A program made the translations under genes and the position numbers. Positions 16,927-26,163 of a DNA stretch of 52,162 nt are shown piece by piece. The first letter of the stretch is position 1. Each line of letters begins with the position of its first letter. The notes below the pieces were generated by a model. That model saw nothing but the letters and a program-made list of their open reading frames with translations. It ran no database searches and had not been told where the DNA came from. Source of the DNA: Anaerolineae bacterium (GTDB taxonomy: Bacteria; Chloroflexota; Anaerolineae; Aggregatilineales; Phototrophicaceae); the NCBI GenBank assembly GCA_022823165.1, contig JAJDXR010000066.1:1-52162 (forward strand), read 5' to 3'.

Positions 16927-17898
16927 CTAGTTACTCTGAATCCAGGCCAGGCTGTAGGCCAGCGCTTCGTCTATCACCTCCGTGACATCCCCGACCAAGA
17001 CGTCGAAGACATGATCGCCATCCAGCACAACCAAGGCTTCGGCGCCCTCATGGTAGTCGAGGAAGACCTGGCCGGCCTGCGGCTGTGGCGTCACGGTAGT
17101 ATCGCGCGAACCCGTGATCGCAAGCAGCGGCCCGCTGTAGCTGGCGATTTCGGCGACCGGATCGACCAGGAAAATATCTTCGAAGAAGGGTCCCTTCAGC
17201 GCCGTTTCCGCGCCCCAGGGCAACATGATGGTCATGGCCTCGTCACCGGCAGCCACACCAGACAGAAGTGTGTCGTAGCCTAGCAGAATGCCATAACTCA
17301 TAACGGGATTGGACACGGCGGACCAAAGTACCAGGTTGCTCACGCGCGCGTCGCGTCCCGCTGTTGCCGCGCCGACCAGTCCGCCTTGGCTCAAGCCGAG
17401 AATACTCATTTTCCCGCTGTCAAGACCTTCCGCCGTCTCAAGGTAGTCGAGGGCCGCGATGGCATCAGCGATCTGGCCGCTGAAGGTCGTATCTTCCCAG
17501 GCGCCTTCGCTCTCGCCCGAGCCGCGGAAGTCGATACGCAGGCTGGCGACGCCGCGTTCCCCGAGCCAGCGAGCGGCGCGACTGAACATCGTGTCTTCTG
17601 TACTCACCACCGGAAGTTCATGGCGCGAACCAGTAAAGCCATGCAGCAGCAAGGCGACCGGGAACGGTCCTGCGCCGTCCGGCATCGCCAGTGTACCGAT
17701 GATGTTCTGCCCCTCGTTGCTGAAGCTGATGTCGCTCTCATTGACTCCGTACTCCGCCATGGAGTCAGCCAGCGCTGTCGCAGCATCGGCCAGGCTATCC
17801 TGCGCCGCTATTGGCGCCGCCACTAAGCCTTGACATAGCAGCACGGCGAACAAAAACAGTGCTGGCGACATGCGGTTTGCAAATAATCTCGTAAACAT
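16927..17898 (-). CDS. Secreted alpha/beta hydrolase (esterase-like)
   Basis: Encodes 323 residues. The first ~32 residues are a signal peptide (ALFLFAVLLCQGLVAAPIAA then QDS). The hydrolase fold shows VALLLHGFTGSRHELP (oxyanion), the nucleophile elbow ILGLSQGGLVGAA (GLSQG), acid in LLAITGSRDTTVTP and catalytic His in LDGDHVFD. RIDFRGSGESEGAWEDT is typical of dienelactone-hydrolase/serine-aminopeptidase S33-type esterases. The protein is probably exported to the cell surface. Substrate unknown; no operon partner is evident, with 165 bp of gene-free sequence upstream. Confidence 0.87.
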   Translation of the reverse strand: MFTRLFANRMSPALFLFAVLLCQGLVAAPIAAQDSLADAATALADSMAEYGVNESDISFSNEGQNIIGTLAMPDGAGPFPVALLLHGFTGSRHELPVVSTEDTMFSRAARWLGERGVASLRIDFRGSGESEGAWEDTTFSGQIADAIAALDYLETAEGLDSGKMSILGLSQGGLVGAATAGRDARVSNLVLWSAVSNPVMSYGILLGYDTLLSGVAAGDEAMTIMLPWGAETALKGPFFEDIFLVDPVAEIASYSGPLLAITGSRDTTVTPQPQAGQVFLDYHEGAEALVVLDGDHVFDVLVGDVTEVIDEALAYSLAWIQSN

Positions 17899-18063
17899 TT
17901 CGGACTCCGATCAATGACTTTGTCAACGTGGATTCTGGCACAGCGTTCGCTCCGTCGCAAACCCGGCCGACCACTCGCTTGACAGCGGCGGTTCATCTCG
18001 CAGTGTGTCTTTTGCCGCTGCTGCCAACGCAAGTGGCATTCAAGGCGTCCGCTCAGTTTACTC

Positions 18064-18900
18064 TTAGCTCAGCTGATAAAATTCGCTGGCGACCGCGCCC
18101 ATAATCTTGGTTTGCTCGTCAGGCGAAAGCGCGCCGATGTAGGTCTCGACGATGCCGACGACCTGGCGGTAGCTGCCCGACAAGGTGCAGACGGGCCAGT
18201 CGCTGCCGAACATCAACCGATCGACGCCGAAGCAGTCGAAGACGACATCGAGATAGGGCATGTAGTCCGCTTGCGCCCAGCCGCCCCAAGCCGCCTCGGT
18301 GACCATACCCGAGACTTTGCACCAGACGTTGTCGCAAGCCGCCAGCTGGCGAATGTCTCGCTCCCAGGGTTCCAGCAGGCCGTCTTTGATGAAGGGTTTG
18401 GCGATGTGGTCCAGCACAAAGGGCTGCTCGGGAAAGCGCTTGACGACCTCAATGGCGATGGGCAGGTGGCGCGGAAAAAGCAGCAGATCGTAGCGCAGGT
18501 CGCAGGCTGTGAGTTTGGCCAGTCCGCGCAGAAAATTGCCGCCCAGCATGAAGCGGTCATCGGCTTCATCGTGCACGATATGACGAATGCCGACCATACG
18601 CGGATGCGGCGCGAAACGCTCCAATTGCGCTTCCACGTCATCAGCGCGCATATCGACCCAACCCACGACGCCGCGGATGAAGTCGTATTCATCGGCGAGT
18701 TCCAGCAGGAATTCGGTCTCGCGCAGGTTTTGCCGCGCTTGCACCGCGACGGTACCGTCGATGCCGGTCGCCTCCATCAGCGGTTGCAGGTCGGGCGGCA
18801 GATAATCGACCTTTAGCGGCTCGCGAGACTCGTCAATCCAAGGATATTCTTCGTTGTTATAGCGCCAGAAATGCTGATGCGAATCAATGCGCCCGGTCAT
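18064..18900 (-). CDS. Amidohydrolase family 2, L-fuconolactonase-like
   Basis: Encodes 278 residues beginning MTGRIDSHQHFW (His8, His10), as in COG3618 lactonases. Further blocks are MVGIRHIVHDEADDRFML, PFVLDHIAKP (His), VWCKVSGMVTEA and LMFGSDWPVC (Asp), all typical of this TIM-barrel family. Members hydrolyse L-fucono-1,5-lactone and related sugar lactones in fucose or rhamnose oxidation. The adjacent alpha-L-fucosidase on the same strand supports a fucose route. The frame extends upstream through a repeat, but ATG 18900 matches the family N-terminus. Confidence 0.87.
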   Translation of the reverse strand: MTGRIDSHQHFWRYNNEEYPWIDESREPLKVDYLPPDLQPLMEATGIDGTVAVQARQNLRETEFLLELADEYDFIRGVVGWVDMRADDVEAQLERFAPHPRMVGIRHIVHDEADDRFMLGGNFLRGLAKLTACDLRYDLLLFPRHLPIAIEVVKRFPEQPFVLDHIAKPFIKDGLLEPWERDIRQLAACDNVWCKVSGMVTEAAWGGWAQADYMPYLDVVFDCFGVDRLMFGSDWPVCTLSGSYRQVVGIVETYIGALSPDEQTKIMGAVASEFYQLS

Positions 18901-18955
18901 GCGCCGCTCCCGATTTGTTAAGGATTGCCGCGATTCTACCGCAGGCTTGGCATTC

Positions 18956-18976
18956 GGGCGAGCCAGTGGCTCGCCC
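18956..18976. repeat. REP-like palindrome (family A)
   Basis: GGGCGAGCC-AGT-GGCTCGCCC followed by CCTACA, between the fucosidase stop and the lactonase start. Both genes are on the minus strand, so it would form a hairpin in an intercistronic mRNA. Confidence 0.8.
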
Positions 18977-19021
18977 CTACAAGGTTTGATTTGTAATGGG
19001 ATTGCTGGCGTCGGCCAAGCT

Positions 19022-20476
19022 CTAGACCGATGTATTGCGCGTGATCTTGAAGGCGTAGGCATGCTCGCAAGGCCGCTGATCGGGCCGCTCAATCTTGATG
19101 CCGTCCGCTGTCATTTGCCACTTTAGCTCGCCGTCGACGCCCAGCAATCCCACCGAGCGCACTTCGCCCGGATAGAGCGCGTGGGTCGACTCAATCAGGA
19201 ACTCTTTTTCGGGCCAGCCGAGGACGATGGCGTAGAGGATATTTTCGCGCACGGTGAAGCGGATGTCTTGCGCGCCGAATTCCAGCTTTTCTTTGGTATC
19301 GCTGAAGGCGCCGACATGCGTCATCTGCGTCGGACCTTCGCCGTAGGTATTCCAGGGCGCGGTATCGTAGATGGCCTCGCCATTGATACTCAGCCACTCG
19401 CCCATACCTTCGAGGATGGCTTTGGACTCGACTGGGATTGTGCCGTCGGGCTTGGGACCGACATTGAGCAGCATGAAGCCGTTCTTGCTGACGTTATCGG
19501 CCAGGTAATGCACCATTTCCGTCACTGTCTTGTATTCGGTTTCCTTGATGTAGCCCCAGCCCTGCCCGTCATCGACGGTGGTATCGGTGATCCATTCGTA
19601 GTGCGTCAGCTCGGCGGTTTTGCCCAATTCGAAGTCCAACAAGGCGGCGCCGGGCGGGATATCGTGCCACTTGTAGGTGGCGACCACCTCGCGGCCCCAT
19701 TCGGCTTCTTTATTGTAGTAGTAGGCGAGAAAGTCCTGCTTGTATTGATCATGCACGAAGCGCAGCCCGAAATCGAACCAGATGTAATCCGGTTCATAGC
19801 GCTCGACCACTTCAACCAGTCGCTGCTTCCAGCGCTCGAGGAAGGCGCGGCTGGGTTTGTCCTGGGCGCGCCATTCGCCGTGGTCGTGGCCTTTGCCATC
19901 GGCCTCGTAGGCGAAGTCCAGGTTGTGCGGCTCGCCATACAAGCCGGCGTAGCGAGGATCGGCAGTATCGTATTCCGGCTTCCAGTGGGGGAAGAACCAC
20001 CAATTTTCGGCGTGGTGCATGGCCACCATATAGCGCATGTCCTGGGCGCGGATAGCCCGCTCGAGCTCGCCGACGACATCGCGCTTGGGGCCCATCTTGC
20101 CGGCGCACCACTCGGTATCGCTGGCGTCCCACATCGGGAAACCGTCGTGGTGCTCGGCGACCGGTCCGGCGAATTTGGCGCCCGCCCGCTTGAATAGCTC
20201 GGCCCACTCATCGGGATCAAAATGTTCGGCGGTGAACATCGGGATGAAGTCTTTGTAGCCGAATTTGGAAGGATGACCGTAAGTTTGGCAGTGGTATTCG
20301 TATTGCGCTGTGCCCTCGCGGTACATATTGTAGGGATACCAGGTGACATTGGGGCCGGTGGCGGGTACGCAGTAGATGCCCCAGTGGGTGTAGATACCGA
20401 ATTTGGCGCGGCGCATCCATTCGGGCGTTGGGTGCGTTTTCAGCGAGGCCCAATTTGCCTCATATCGTTTGGTCAT
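19022..20476 (-). CDS. Alpha-L-fucosidase, glycoside hydrolase family 29
   Basis: Encodes 484 residues with no signal peptide, so it acts inside the cell. GH29 features: WMRRAKFGIYTHWGIYCVPA near the N-terminus, AGPVAEHHDGFPMWDASDTEW, and the nucleophile block PDYIWFDFG (Asp235). LNVGPKPDGTIPVESKAIL and EWLSINGEAIYDT close the catalytic domain; a small beta domain follows. GH29 enzymes release L-fucose with retention. ATG 20476 follows AAAGGGAGA at suitable distance. The downstream lactonase gene on the same strand suggests that released fucose is oxidised through fuconolactone. Confidence 0.95.
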   Translation of the reverse strand: MTKRYEANWASLKTHPTPEWMRRAKFGIYTHWGIYCVPATGPNVTWYPYNMYREGTAQYEYHCQTYGHPSKFGYKDFIPMFTAEHFDPDEWAELFKRAGAKFAGPVAEHHDGFPMWDASDTEWCAGKMGPKRDVVGELERAIRAQDMRYMVAMHHAENWWFFPHWKPEYDTADPRYAGLYGEPHNLDFAYEADGKGHDHGEWRAQDKPSRAFLERWKQRLVEVVERYEPDYIWFDFGLRFVHDQYKQDFLAYYYNKEAEWGREVVATYKWHDIPPGAALLDFELGKTAELTHYEWITDTTVDDGQGWGYIKETEYKTVTEMVHYLADNVSKNGFMLLNVGPKPDGTIPVESKAILEGMGEWLSINGEAIYDTAPWNTYGEGPTQMTHVGAFSDTKEKLEFGAQDIRFTVRENILYAIVLGWPEKEFLIESTHALYPGEVRSVGLLGVDGELKWQMTADGIKIERPDQRPCEHAYAFKITRNTSV

Positions 20477-20607
20477 TGCGTTCTCCCTTTGTGAATTGGC
20501 CAAATATGCGTTAAAAAGAAGTTGTGGCGCGAGCGTCTCAGGCAATTCAGACTAAGAGTGGGCTGGACGGCGGCGATCTGCGCTATGCGGGAAGCAATCC
20601 GAAAATG

Positions 20608-21591
20608 CTAGTCACTAATCTCCTGATGCGCGGCAATTTGGGCGTAAACGGCTGTCTCATCCAGCACCATCCACTCGCTGGCGATAAGACCATCGCGCAA
20701 TTCAAAATGGGTGATGCCCAGTATGGCTACGGGGACATTCGTCGGCGCGCCATAGCGACCGCGCCCACTGTGGGCGCCGCAGAACGTCCAGCGCAGCGCC
20801 ACCCTTAGGGCGCGATCATTCTGTTGGCGAACGATTAGATGATGCGGTTCGAAACGTCCGTCTGGCATAGCGGCCGTGATGCTGGCGAACATATTGCGTA
20901 TAGGTTCGCGACCGTAGCTCAGATGACCGCTTGGCCCTTCAAAGCGGGCCGCCGCCACATATTGTTCGGTAACGATGTTGAGGTGATTCCCGTTCCACAG
21001 CGCGTCATAGTTGTCGATAATCCGGTTGGCGATGGCCTTATCGCCCAGGATGGTCAAGCCATTGTCGTCCGCCCAGCGCTGGCGCATGGCTTCATTGCCA
21101 ATGGCGTAGGCTTTGGGATTGTTCTTGCCCAAAGAAAGGCCGTGCGCCACCGGATCCATGCCGAGCTGCATGACAAATGAAGCGTGGTCACGCAGTTTCC
21201 ATTCCTCGACGACCTGGTTGTCGCGGCACAGGCAGTCGGCAATGCCCAAGCCTTGATAAGCGCGTCCGGTTGCCGGGCCCAATTCACTGTCTCCCATGTG
21301 CCTTCCCACTGAACGAACCCGATGTGACGAATAGAAACCGCTGGGCTTGTCGCCAATGATTACATCATCGGCCAGTGGTTTCCGGTTGGCGAATATGTGC
21401 ATCTGCTCCAGGGTTTCATTGAGAATCTCGTCAGCCGTGTTCATGACACCGTGCGGGGATCGTATCGGGCACACGGGCGCGTACCAATCACGAATGCGTC
21501 CCACGTTCTCTTCTTCCCAAATGATGTAGGTAATATCAATGATATATTGCTCTGGCGTTTCAAATTCCGAAGCGAAATTTTGCATACCCAT
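20608..21591 (-). CDS. Double SnoaL/NTF2-like domain protein
   Basis: Encodes 327 residues with two SnoaL-like halves. The first (about 1-150) has EQYIIDITYIIWEEENVGRIRDWYAP and QGLGIADCLCRDNQVVEEWKLRD; the second (about 185-327) has IANRIIDNYDALWNGNHLNIVTEQYVAAARFEGPSG and ITHFELRDGLIASEWMVLDETAVYAQI. SnoaL-like proteins are small cone-shaped barrels acting as cyclases, isomerases or dehydratases, or binding small polyketide- or sterol-like ligands. Reaction unknown. ATG 21591 is preferred because GGAG lies 6 nt upstream. It shares a strand with the aminotransferase upstream (240-bp gap) and the fucosidase downstream. Confidence 0.75.
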   Translation of the reverse strand: MGMQNFASEFETPEQYIIDITYIIWEEENVGRIRDWYAPVCPIRSPHGVMNTADEILNETLEQMHIFANRKPLADDVIIGDKPSGFYSSHRVRSVGRHMGDSELGPATGRAYQGLGIADCLCRDNQVVEEWKLRDHASFVMQLGMDPVAHGLSLGKNNPKAYAIGNEAMRQRWADDNGLTILGDKAIANRIIDNYDALWNGNHLNIVTEQYVAAARFEGPSGHLSYGREPIRNMFASITAAMPDGRFEPHHLIVRQQNDRALRVALRWTFCGAHSGRGRYGAPTNVPVAILGITHFELRDGLIASEWMVLDETAVYAQIAAHQEISD

Positions 21592-21833
21592 CGTTAACTC
21601 CATTCCGAAATACGATATTCAATCCCGGTTAGGCGCAATGACGCTACCACTGTTGAGCGCCAGATTACAAGGCGTCATCCAACGGGCTCGCTCCACGAGA
21701 TCGGAAGAGAGCGGGTTCACCGTTGGAAGCAGTTGCGTAATTGCCGGCCACAGATCGACTAAAGATGCCGATGTGACCGTGCGTGGCCTCGCTGAGAGAC
21801 GAGGCTGGCGCTAGTCTATGCCTATGCGTCCGC

Positions 21834-22736
21834 TCACGGGTGTACAGGCGTACTTTGCGCGCCGCTTTCGAGCAGCTCTCTATACTTCCGATTCAGCATC
21901 TGCGTGATGGGGCCGGGCTTGCCGCCGCCGATCGGTCGCCCATCCAGCTCCCGGACGGCAAAGATGCCACCGGCGGTACTGGTCAAGAAGACTTCGTCCG
22001 CGTTGTAGAGGTCGAAGGCTGTCAATCTGCCCACTACGGTTTCCATGCCTTCGGCCGCCGCCAGTTCGATAACGGTCTGCCTTGTTATGCCCACCAGAAT
22101 GTTCTGGCCCGGGGTGTACAATACGCCTTGCTTCGCCATGAACACATTGTAGCCCGGCGCCTCGGCAACATAGCCGCCGATGTCAAGCTCGATAGCCTCG
22201 TCGAGCCCGGCCTCGTTTGCCTCCATGCGCATCAGGATGTGGTTCAAGTAATTGCAGCATTTGATTTTGGCGTCCAGGCTCTCTGAAGGAATCCGGCGCA
22301 TCGATGATATGCCAGCCCGCAGGCCTTCGCGTTGCGCGCCACTGTCTATGAGGCTGAGGTAAGGGATGGCGAATGCGATCAGATTGGGCGCGCAGTGGTA
22401 GGGACTCATCAGGGGCATACGTCCCACGCCGCGGGTCACGAGTATTTTGATATAGGCATTGTCAAGCTTGTTGCGCCGCATGAGCTCTAGCACGACTTCC
22501 TTCACGCCATCCTTGTCGAGAGGGATCTCAATCTTCAGGGCGTGAGCGGACTCGAAGAGCCGATCTACATGTTCGTCCAGCTTGAATACCTTGCCGCCCC
22601 AGGCGCAGGCCGTATCGAAGACGGCGTCGCCATAGAGCACCACATGGTCAAAGACAGAGATCCGGGCCTCATTTTCTGGGACATACTCCCCGCCAACATA
22701 GACTTGGCGCTCCGGGCTGCCGGTTCCGATATTCAT
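21834..22736 (-). CDS. Class IV PLP aminotransferase (branched-chain type)
   Basis: Encodes 300 residues. YVGGEYVPENEARISVFDHVVLYGDAVFDTACAWGGKVFKLDEHVDRL is the standard N-terminal block; the PLP lysine is Lys159 in AKIKCCNYLNHILMRMEANEAGLDEAIELD, and GYVAEAPGYNVFM carries the Glu that contacts the pyridine nitrogen. This is the fold of IlvE and D-amino-acid aminotransferase. Branched-chain specificity is likely from the NYLN(H)IL block but not proven. ATG 22736 is chosen because GGAGGTG lies 6 nt upstream. Upstream is a 270-bp gap shared with a divergent SnoaL gene. Confidence 0.88.
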   Translation of the reverse strand: MNIGTGSPERQVYVGGEYVPENEARISVFDHVVLYGDAVFDTACAWGGKVFKLDEHVDRLFESAHALKIEIPLDKDGVKEVVLELMRRNKLDNAYIKILVTRGVGRMPLMSPYHCAPNLIAFAIPYLSLIDSGAQREGLRAGISSMRRIPSESLDAKIKCCNYLNHILMRMEANEAGLDEAIELDIGGYVAEAPGYNVFMAKQGVLYTPGQNILVGITRQTVIELAAAEGMETVVGRLTAFDLYNADEVFLTSTAGGIFAVRELDGRPIGGGKPGPITQMLNRKYRELLESGAQSTPVHP

Positions 22737-23009
22737 AGCTTTCACCTCCATGCGCGTTATTGTCTCGCGTGTTGTTGTCAGTTGTCCGACGGTTGGGTGG
22801 CGGCGCCGGACAGACCGCTACGACCATAGACTATATTACGGGCCTTTGGCAATGCGGCATTTGCGATATCTGTCCCGCTATTCGTCCTTATCTTATTGGA
22901 TACGGTACAATTGTCATCCAAGATCATACAATCATGGTCGCCTGTGTAAGGAAGCAGGCGTCGGCGCGGCAGGCAAAGCCTTTATTCTAACACTGAAGGA
23001 GATAAAGAT

Positions 23010-23504
23010 ATGTCAACTGAAAAAAGCAACGAGGAAAAGAACAAGGAACTGATTGAACGTTTGTACATCGCCCTCAACAAGAGTGTGCTCGGGATAATGG
23101 AGGAGTTTTGGACTGAGGACATGGCATGGTACGGTCCGGCGGGCATCGGCACGCTGCGCGGCATCAAAGAGTTTGAGGAGGTGTTGCGCCGACCCGCCAT
23201 CAATGCTATACCCGACAAAGTGGCGCGCGACGAGATCCGCATCGCTGAGGGGGACTATGTAGCGGCGCACGGCTATCAGCATGCCACCCATACCGGGGAC
23301 TGGTTCGGTATCCCCGCCAGCGGAAAACCGATCAAGTTGCGCTACATGGATTTCTGGCGCGTCGAGGGGGATAAGCTGGCCGAGAATTGGGTGCTCATCG
23401 ACATCCTGGGTTTTCTGGAGCAAGTGGGTTACGACATCGACAAGGTACTCGCATTCATCGGCTCCAAGTCGCCCGAGTTCTTCGACAGCGTGGAGACCGA
23501 CTGA
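23010..23504 (+). CDS. SnoaL-like polyketide cyclase/ester cyclase family protein
   Basis: Encodes 164 residues with one SnoaL-type domain: NKELIERLYIALNKSVLGIMEEFWTEDMAWYGPAGIGTLRGIKEFEEVLRRP, then VAAHGYQHATHTGDWFGIPASGKPIKLRYMDFWRVEGDKLAENWVLIDILGFLEQVG. The closing IDILGFLEQVG-type tail is frequent in ester cyclases. Catalytic role unknown. GAAGGAGAT precedes ATG 23010 at 6 nt. It is divergent from the aminotransferase and double-SnoaL unit, so the two SnoaL genes may share a pathway (inference). Confidence 0.82.
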   Translation: MSTEKSNEEKNKELIERLYIALNKSVLGIMEEFWTEDMAWYGPAGIGTLRGIKEFEEVLRRPAINAIPDKVARDEIRIAEGDYVAAHGYQHATHTGDWFGIPASGKPIKLRYMDFWRVEGDKLAENWVLIDILGFLEQVGYDIDKVLAFIGSKSPEFFDSVETD

Positions 23505-23674
23505 TATTCAGCCGATGAACGATAGCGGCGCCACCCGGCGCGGCCGGAATGTTGGCGGAAGTTCTTCACAGTTGGCGAGATATTACTCATAGCTACCGCT
23601 TGCGGTTGACCCAAGTCGATTCCGACTTCCATGGACTGTGCGGAAAAGCCTTGGCTGGCGCTGAATGCTCAGGT

Positions 23675-24670
23675 CTAAGTCGAATCGCGGACGATCAACT
23701 GGCAATTGAAGAGCGCCGAAGGAATCACCGCGCCGTCTTCGTTAAGAGCTTTCAACACTTTGTGAGCAGCGGTCTCGCCGATGGCGTAGGTCGGCTGGCG
23801 CAAAACGGTCAGCGGCGGATTGGAAACTTGCGCCCAGGGATGATCGTCAAAGCCGACGACAGCGACATCGTCAGGGCAGGACAAGCCCAACTCCTGTATA
23901 CCCATCAGCGCGCCCAGGCTAAGCAGATTGTTGCAGACGAACACCGCCCGCGGCCGTTTCGCCTGTTTCATCAGCGCCTGCATGGCCTGTTTGCCGTCAG
24001 GAATGGAAAGCGGGCTGCTGATGCGCCATTCCTCGCGCAGCGGCAAGTCAGCAGCGGTCAAGGCGTCTTCATAGCCAGCCAGGCGGTCTCTCATGGTCGA
24101 CAGGCGCTGGAAGCCGGCCAGAATGCCGATATCGGCATAGCCGCGCTCGATTAGATGGCGCGCGCCTAGATAGGCGCTGTGCCGGTTGTCGACGCCGACG
24201 TAGGGCGACGGGGCGTCGGCGAAGGTGCGGTCAAGCATGACAATGGGGATATTGAGCTTGGCGGCTTCGTTCAGCACATCCCAATTCTGGCTGGTGGCCG
24301 CCGCGATGATGCCGTCAACACCCTGCCGCAGCAGGATGTCGATATAGTATTCTTCTCGCTCAAGCACTTCATTGGTGTTGCAGAGCATCAGGCTGTAGCC
24401 GTTGGCGATCAGCACATCCTCAATGCCGCGCATAATTTCGGCAAAGAAAGTATTGGTGACATCGGATACGATCAGCCCGATAATGCGCGTCCGCTGGGTC
24501 GTCAAGCTGCGCGCCGCCACGTTGGGTCGATAGCCCAAGTGGCGAATGGCTTCGCGCACACGCTCCTTGGTGGCGTCTTCCACAAAACGCGTGTCGTTGA
24601 TAACGTGCGAAACCGTGGCGTTGGAGACGCCGGCGCGCTCCGCGACATTGCGCATGGTGACCCGTTTCAT
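23675..24670 (-). CDS. LacI-family transcriptional regulator
   Basis: Encodes 331 residues. The N-terminal HTH is MRNVAERAGVSNATVSHVINDTRFVEDATKERVREAIRHLGYRPNVAARSL, including the hinge helix. A periplasmic-binding-type ligand domain follows: IIGLIVSDVTNTFFAEIMRGIEDV, DGIIAAATSQNWD, VGVDNRHSAYLGARHLIERGYADIGILAG, and DDVAVVGFDDHPWAQVSNPPLTVLRQPTYAIGETAA. Such proteins repress sugar operons until an inducer binds. The divergent catabolic genes at 25129-29910 and the importer at 29923-33351 are the likely targets. The start ATG 24670 is chosen over 24706 because the HTH begins at once. Confidence 0.93.
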   Translation of the reverse strand: MKRVTMRNVAERAGVSNATVSHVINDTRFVEDATKERVREAIRHLGYRPNVAARSLTTQRTRIIGLIVSDVTNTFFAEIMRGIEDVLIANGYSLMLCNTNEVLEREEYYIDILLRQGVDGIIAAATSQNWDVLNEAAKLNIPIVMLDRTFADAPSPYVGVDNRHSAYLGARHLIERGYADIGILAGFQRLSTMRDRLAGYEDALTAADLPLREEWRISSPLSIPDGKQAMQALMKQAKRPRAVFVCNNLLSLGALMGIQELGLSCPDDVAVVGFDDHPWAQVSNPPLTVLRQPTYAIGETAAHKVLKALNEDGAVIPSALFNCQLIVRDST

Positions 24671-24702
24671 GCTGGCCCGACCTTTATGAAGTAAGCTATT
24701 AC

Positions 24703-24716
24703 GCAACCGATTATGC
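24703..24716. promoter_or_regulatory. Candidate LacI-type operator
   Basis: GCAACCGATTATGC contains the AAnCGnTT core common to LacI-family operators, within a larger CGCA-N8-TGCG dyad, 33 bp upstream of the LacI-type gene. The outer bases are not fully symmetric. The call rests on position and core only. Confidence 0.3.
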
Positions 24717-24865
24717 GAAGTCTAGTGCATCGGAGTGGAATCGTCAAATATCCCTGAGCCGGAGGAGTGGCGCTATGATACGCTGAGCGAATACGGCGCA
24801 GATTTATTGCCACAGAGACACAGAAGTAAATCCAAGAAAGAAATTGCCAAAATACTCTTATGGTT

Positions 24866-24950
24866 GTAGGGGCGACCCGGTGGGTCGCCCGCAGACTCTC
24901 GATTGCAACATCGGGCGATTCGCAGGGTCGCCTAGACACTGACCGCCAAG
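24866..24950. repeat. Family B element, copy 4
   Basis: The gap 24671-25128 holds TGTAGGGGCGACCC-GGT-GGGTCGCCC, the CGATTGCAACAT linker, GGGCGATTCGCAGGGTCGC and TAGACACTGACCG. It is in the same orientation as copy 1. Just upstream, 24812-24830 has CCACAGAGACACAGAAGTAA, a motif also seen beside the repeat at 11510-11535. Confidence 0.75.
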
Positions 24951-25128
24951 CGTCCATAGTCCATCCCATTATCTGTTGCACAGCTTTCTTGGCCTTACTT
25001 CCGAGTCCCCACAGAATAACCACTCCCCTATTATTGCGCTTGTTGCGGCGAGTATGGGCCTATGGTATAGTCCAAGCCGTCGTAGGAAACCGATTGCGCG
25101 GACGAGCGGAAGCATAGCAGGATTTGAG

Positions 25129-26163
25129 ATGAAACGCGTCGCCGTACTGGGAAGAGAGCAGGCAGGTATTGAGCTTGCCCAAAAACCGGCCGCCAAAGGC
25201 AATTGGGTGCTGGTCAAGGTTCATGTCGCGCCGATGTGCACCGAGTACAAAGCCTTCGCAGCCGGCAGCAGCCAACCTGTATATGGACATGAAGCGGCCG
25301 GCGAGGTGGTCGACGCCGCGCAGTCGGGCCGCGTGAAAGTCGGCGACCGCGTGGTAGCCATGCCCATGAACGCCTGTGGCAAGTGCGCATTCTGCCTTGG
25401 CGGCGAGTATATCCATTGTCAGGACGGCTTCGACTTTGCGGCGGCGCACGGCAGCGCGGATGGTCAGGGCACGATGAGCCAGTACTTGCTCAAGCAGGAC
25501 TGGATGCTGCTGCCAATTCCCGATGGCATGACTTATGAGCACGCCTCGATGGCCTGCTGCGGCTTGGGACCCACCTTCGGCGCCATGCAGACGATGCAGG
25601 TGGATCGGCATGATACGCTGCTCATTACCGGATTGGGTCCAGTGGGCTTGGGCGGCGTCATCAACGCCAGGTATCGCGGAGCGCGCGTTATCGCGGTCGA
25701 CTCAGTAACTTACCGCGCTGACTTGGCCAGGGAGCTGGGCGCTGATGCCGTGGTCAATCCGCTGGATCCGGATGCCCTGCAGCAGATCCTCGCGCTGACA
25801 GCGGCCGGGCGCGGCGTCGACAAAGCCGTGGATTGCTCCGGCGTGGTGGCGGCGCACCGGCTGTGCATTGACGCCGCGCGGCGCAAGGGGCAGGTGGCTT
25901 TTGTGGGCGAATGCGGCGACGATACGCCGATTCAGATCAGTAACGACATGATTCGCAAAGGCTTGACACTGGTGGGCAGTTGGCATTTTAACCTGGCGGA
26001 CAGCCCACGCATGATGGCTATGATCGGCGAGGTCGGCGGGCAGCTGGACAAGTTGATCACGCACCGCTTTCCGCTGGGCGATATACAGAGGGCCTGGGAA
26101 ACGCAATTATCAGGCCAATGCGGCAAAGTAATCTTGCAGCCTTGGGAGGGCGCGAATGTATAA
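25129..26163 (+). CDS. Zinc-dependent alcohol dehydrogenase-like oxidoreductase (MDR)
   Basis: Encodes 344 residues. Catalytic zinc region VAPMCTEYKAF and QPVYGHEAAGEVV; structural zinc loop ACGKCAFCLGGEYIHC; cofactor site LLITGLGPVGLGGVINARYRGARVIAVD. RGVDKAVDCSGVVAAHRLCIDAARRKGQVAFVGECGDD is typical of sorbitol/threonine dehydrogenase relatives. It is first in a tight run of five sugar-processing genes and overlaps the next gene by 8 nt, so translation is likely coupled. ATG 25129 starts the conserved protein; upstream in-frame codons read through non-coding sequence. Confidence 0.87.
   Translation: MKRVAVLGREQAGIELAQKPAAKGNWVLVKVHVAPMCTEYKAFAAGSSQPVYGHEAAGEVVDAAQSGRVKVGDRVVAMPMNACGKCAFCLGGEYIHCQDGFDFAAAHGSADGQGTMSQYLLKQDWMLLPIPDGMTYEHASMACCGLGPTFGAMQTMQVDRHDTLLITGLGPVGLGGVINARYRGARVIAVDSVTYRADLARELGADAVVNPLDPDALQQILALTAAGRGVDKAVDCSGVVAAHRLCIDAARRKGQVAFVGECGDDTPIQISNDMIRKGLTLVGSWHFNLADSPRMMAMIGEVGGQLDKLITHRFPLGDIQRAWETQLSGQCGKVILQPWEGANV

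Noticed and set aside
19181..20197. A 338-codon open frame antisense to the fucosidase gene, and similar long antisense frames at 425-1255, 6182-7015 and 26165-27124.
   Set aside because: High-GC genes with codon-position bias create such shadows. None has a recognised domain or ribosome site, while the opposite strand holds a clear family member.
21690..21712. AGATCGGAAGAG, identical to 12 nt of a sequencing adapter.
   Set aside because: The following bases (AGCGGGTTCACC) do not continue as adapter and it sits in ordinary intergenic sequence. Chance is the simpler reading, though raw reads could confirm.
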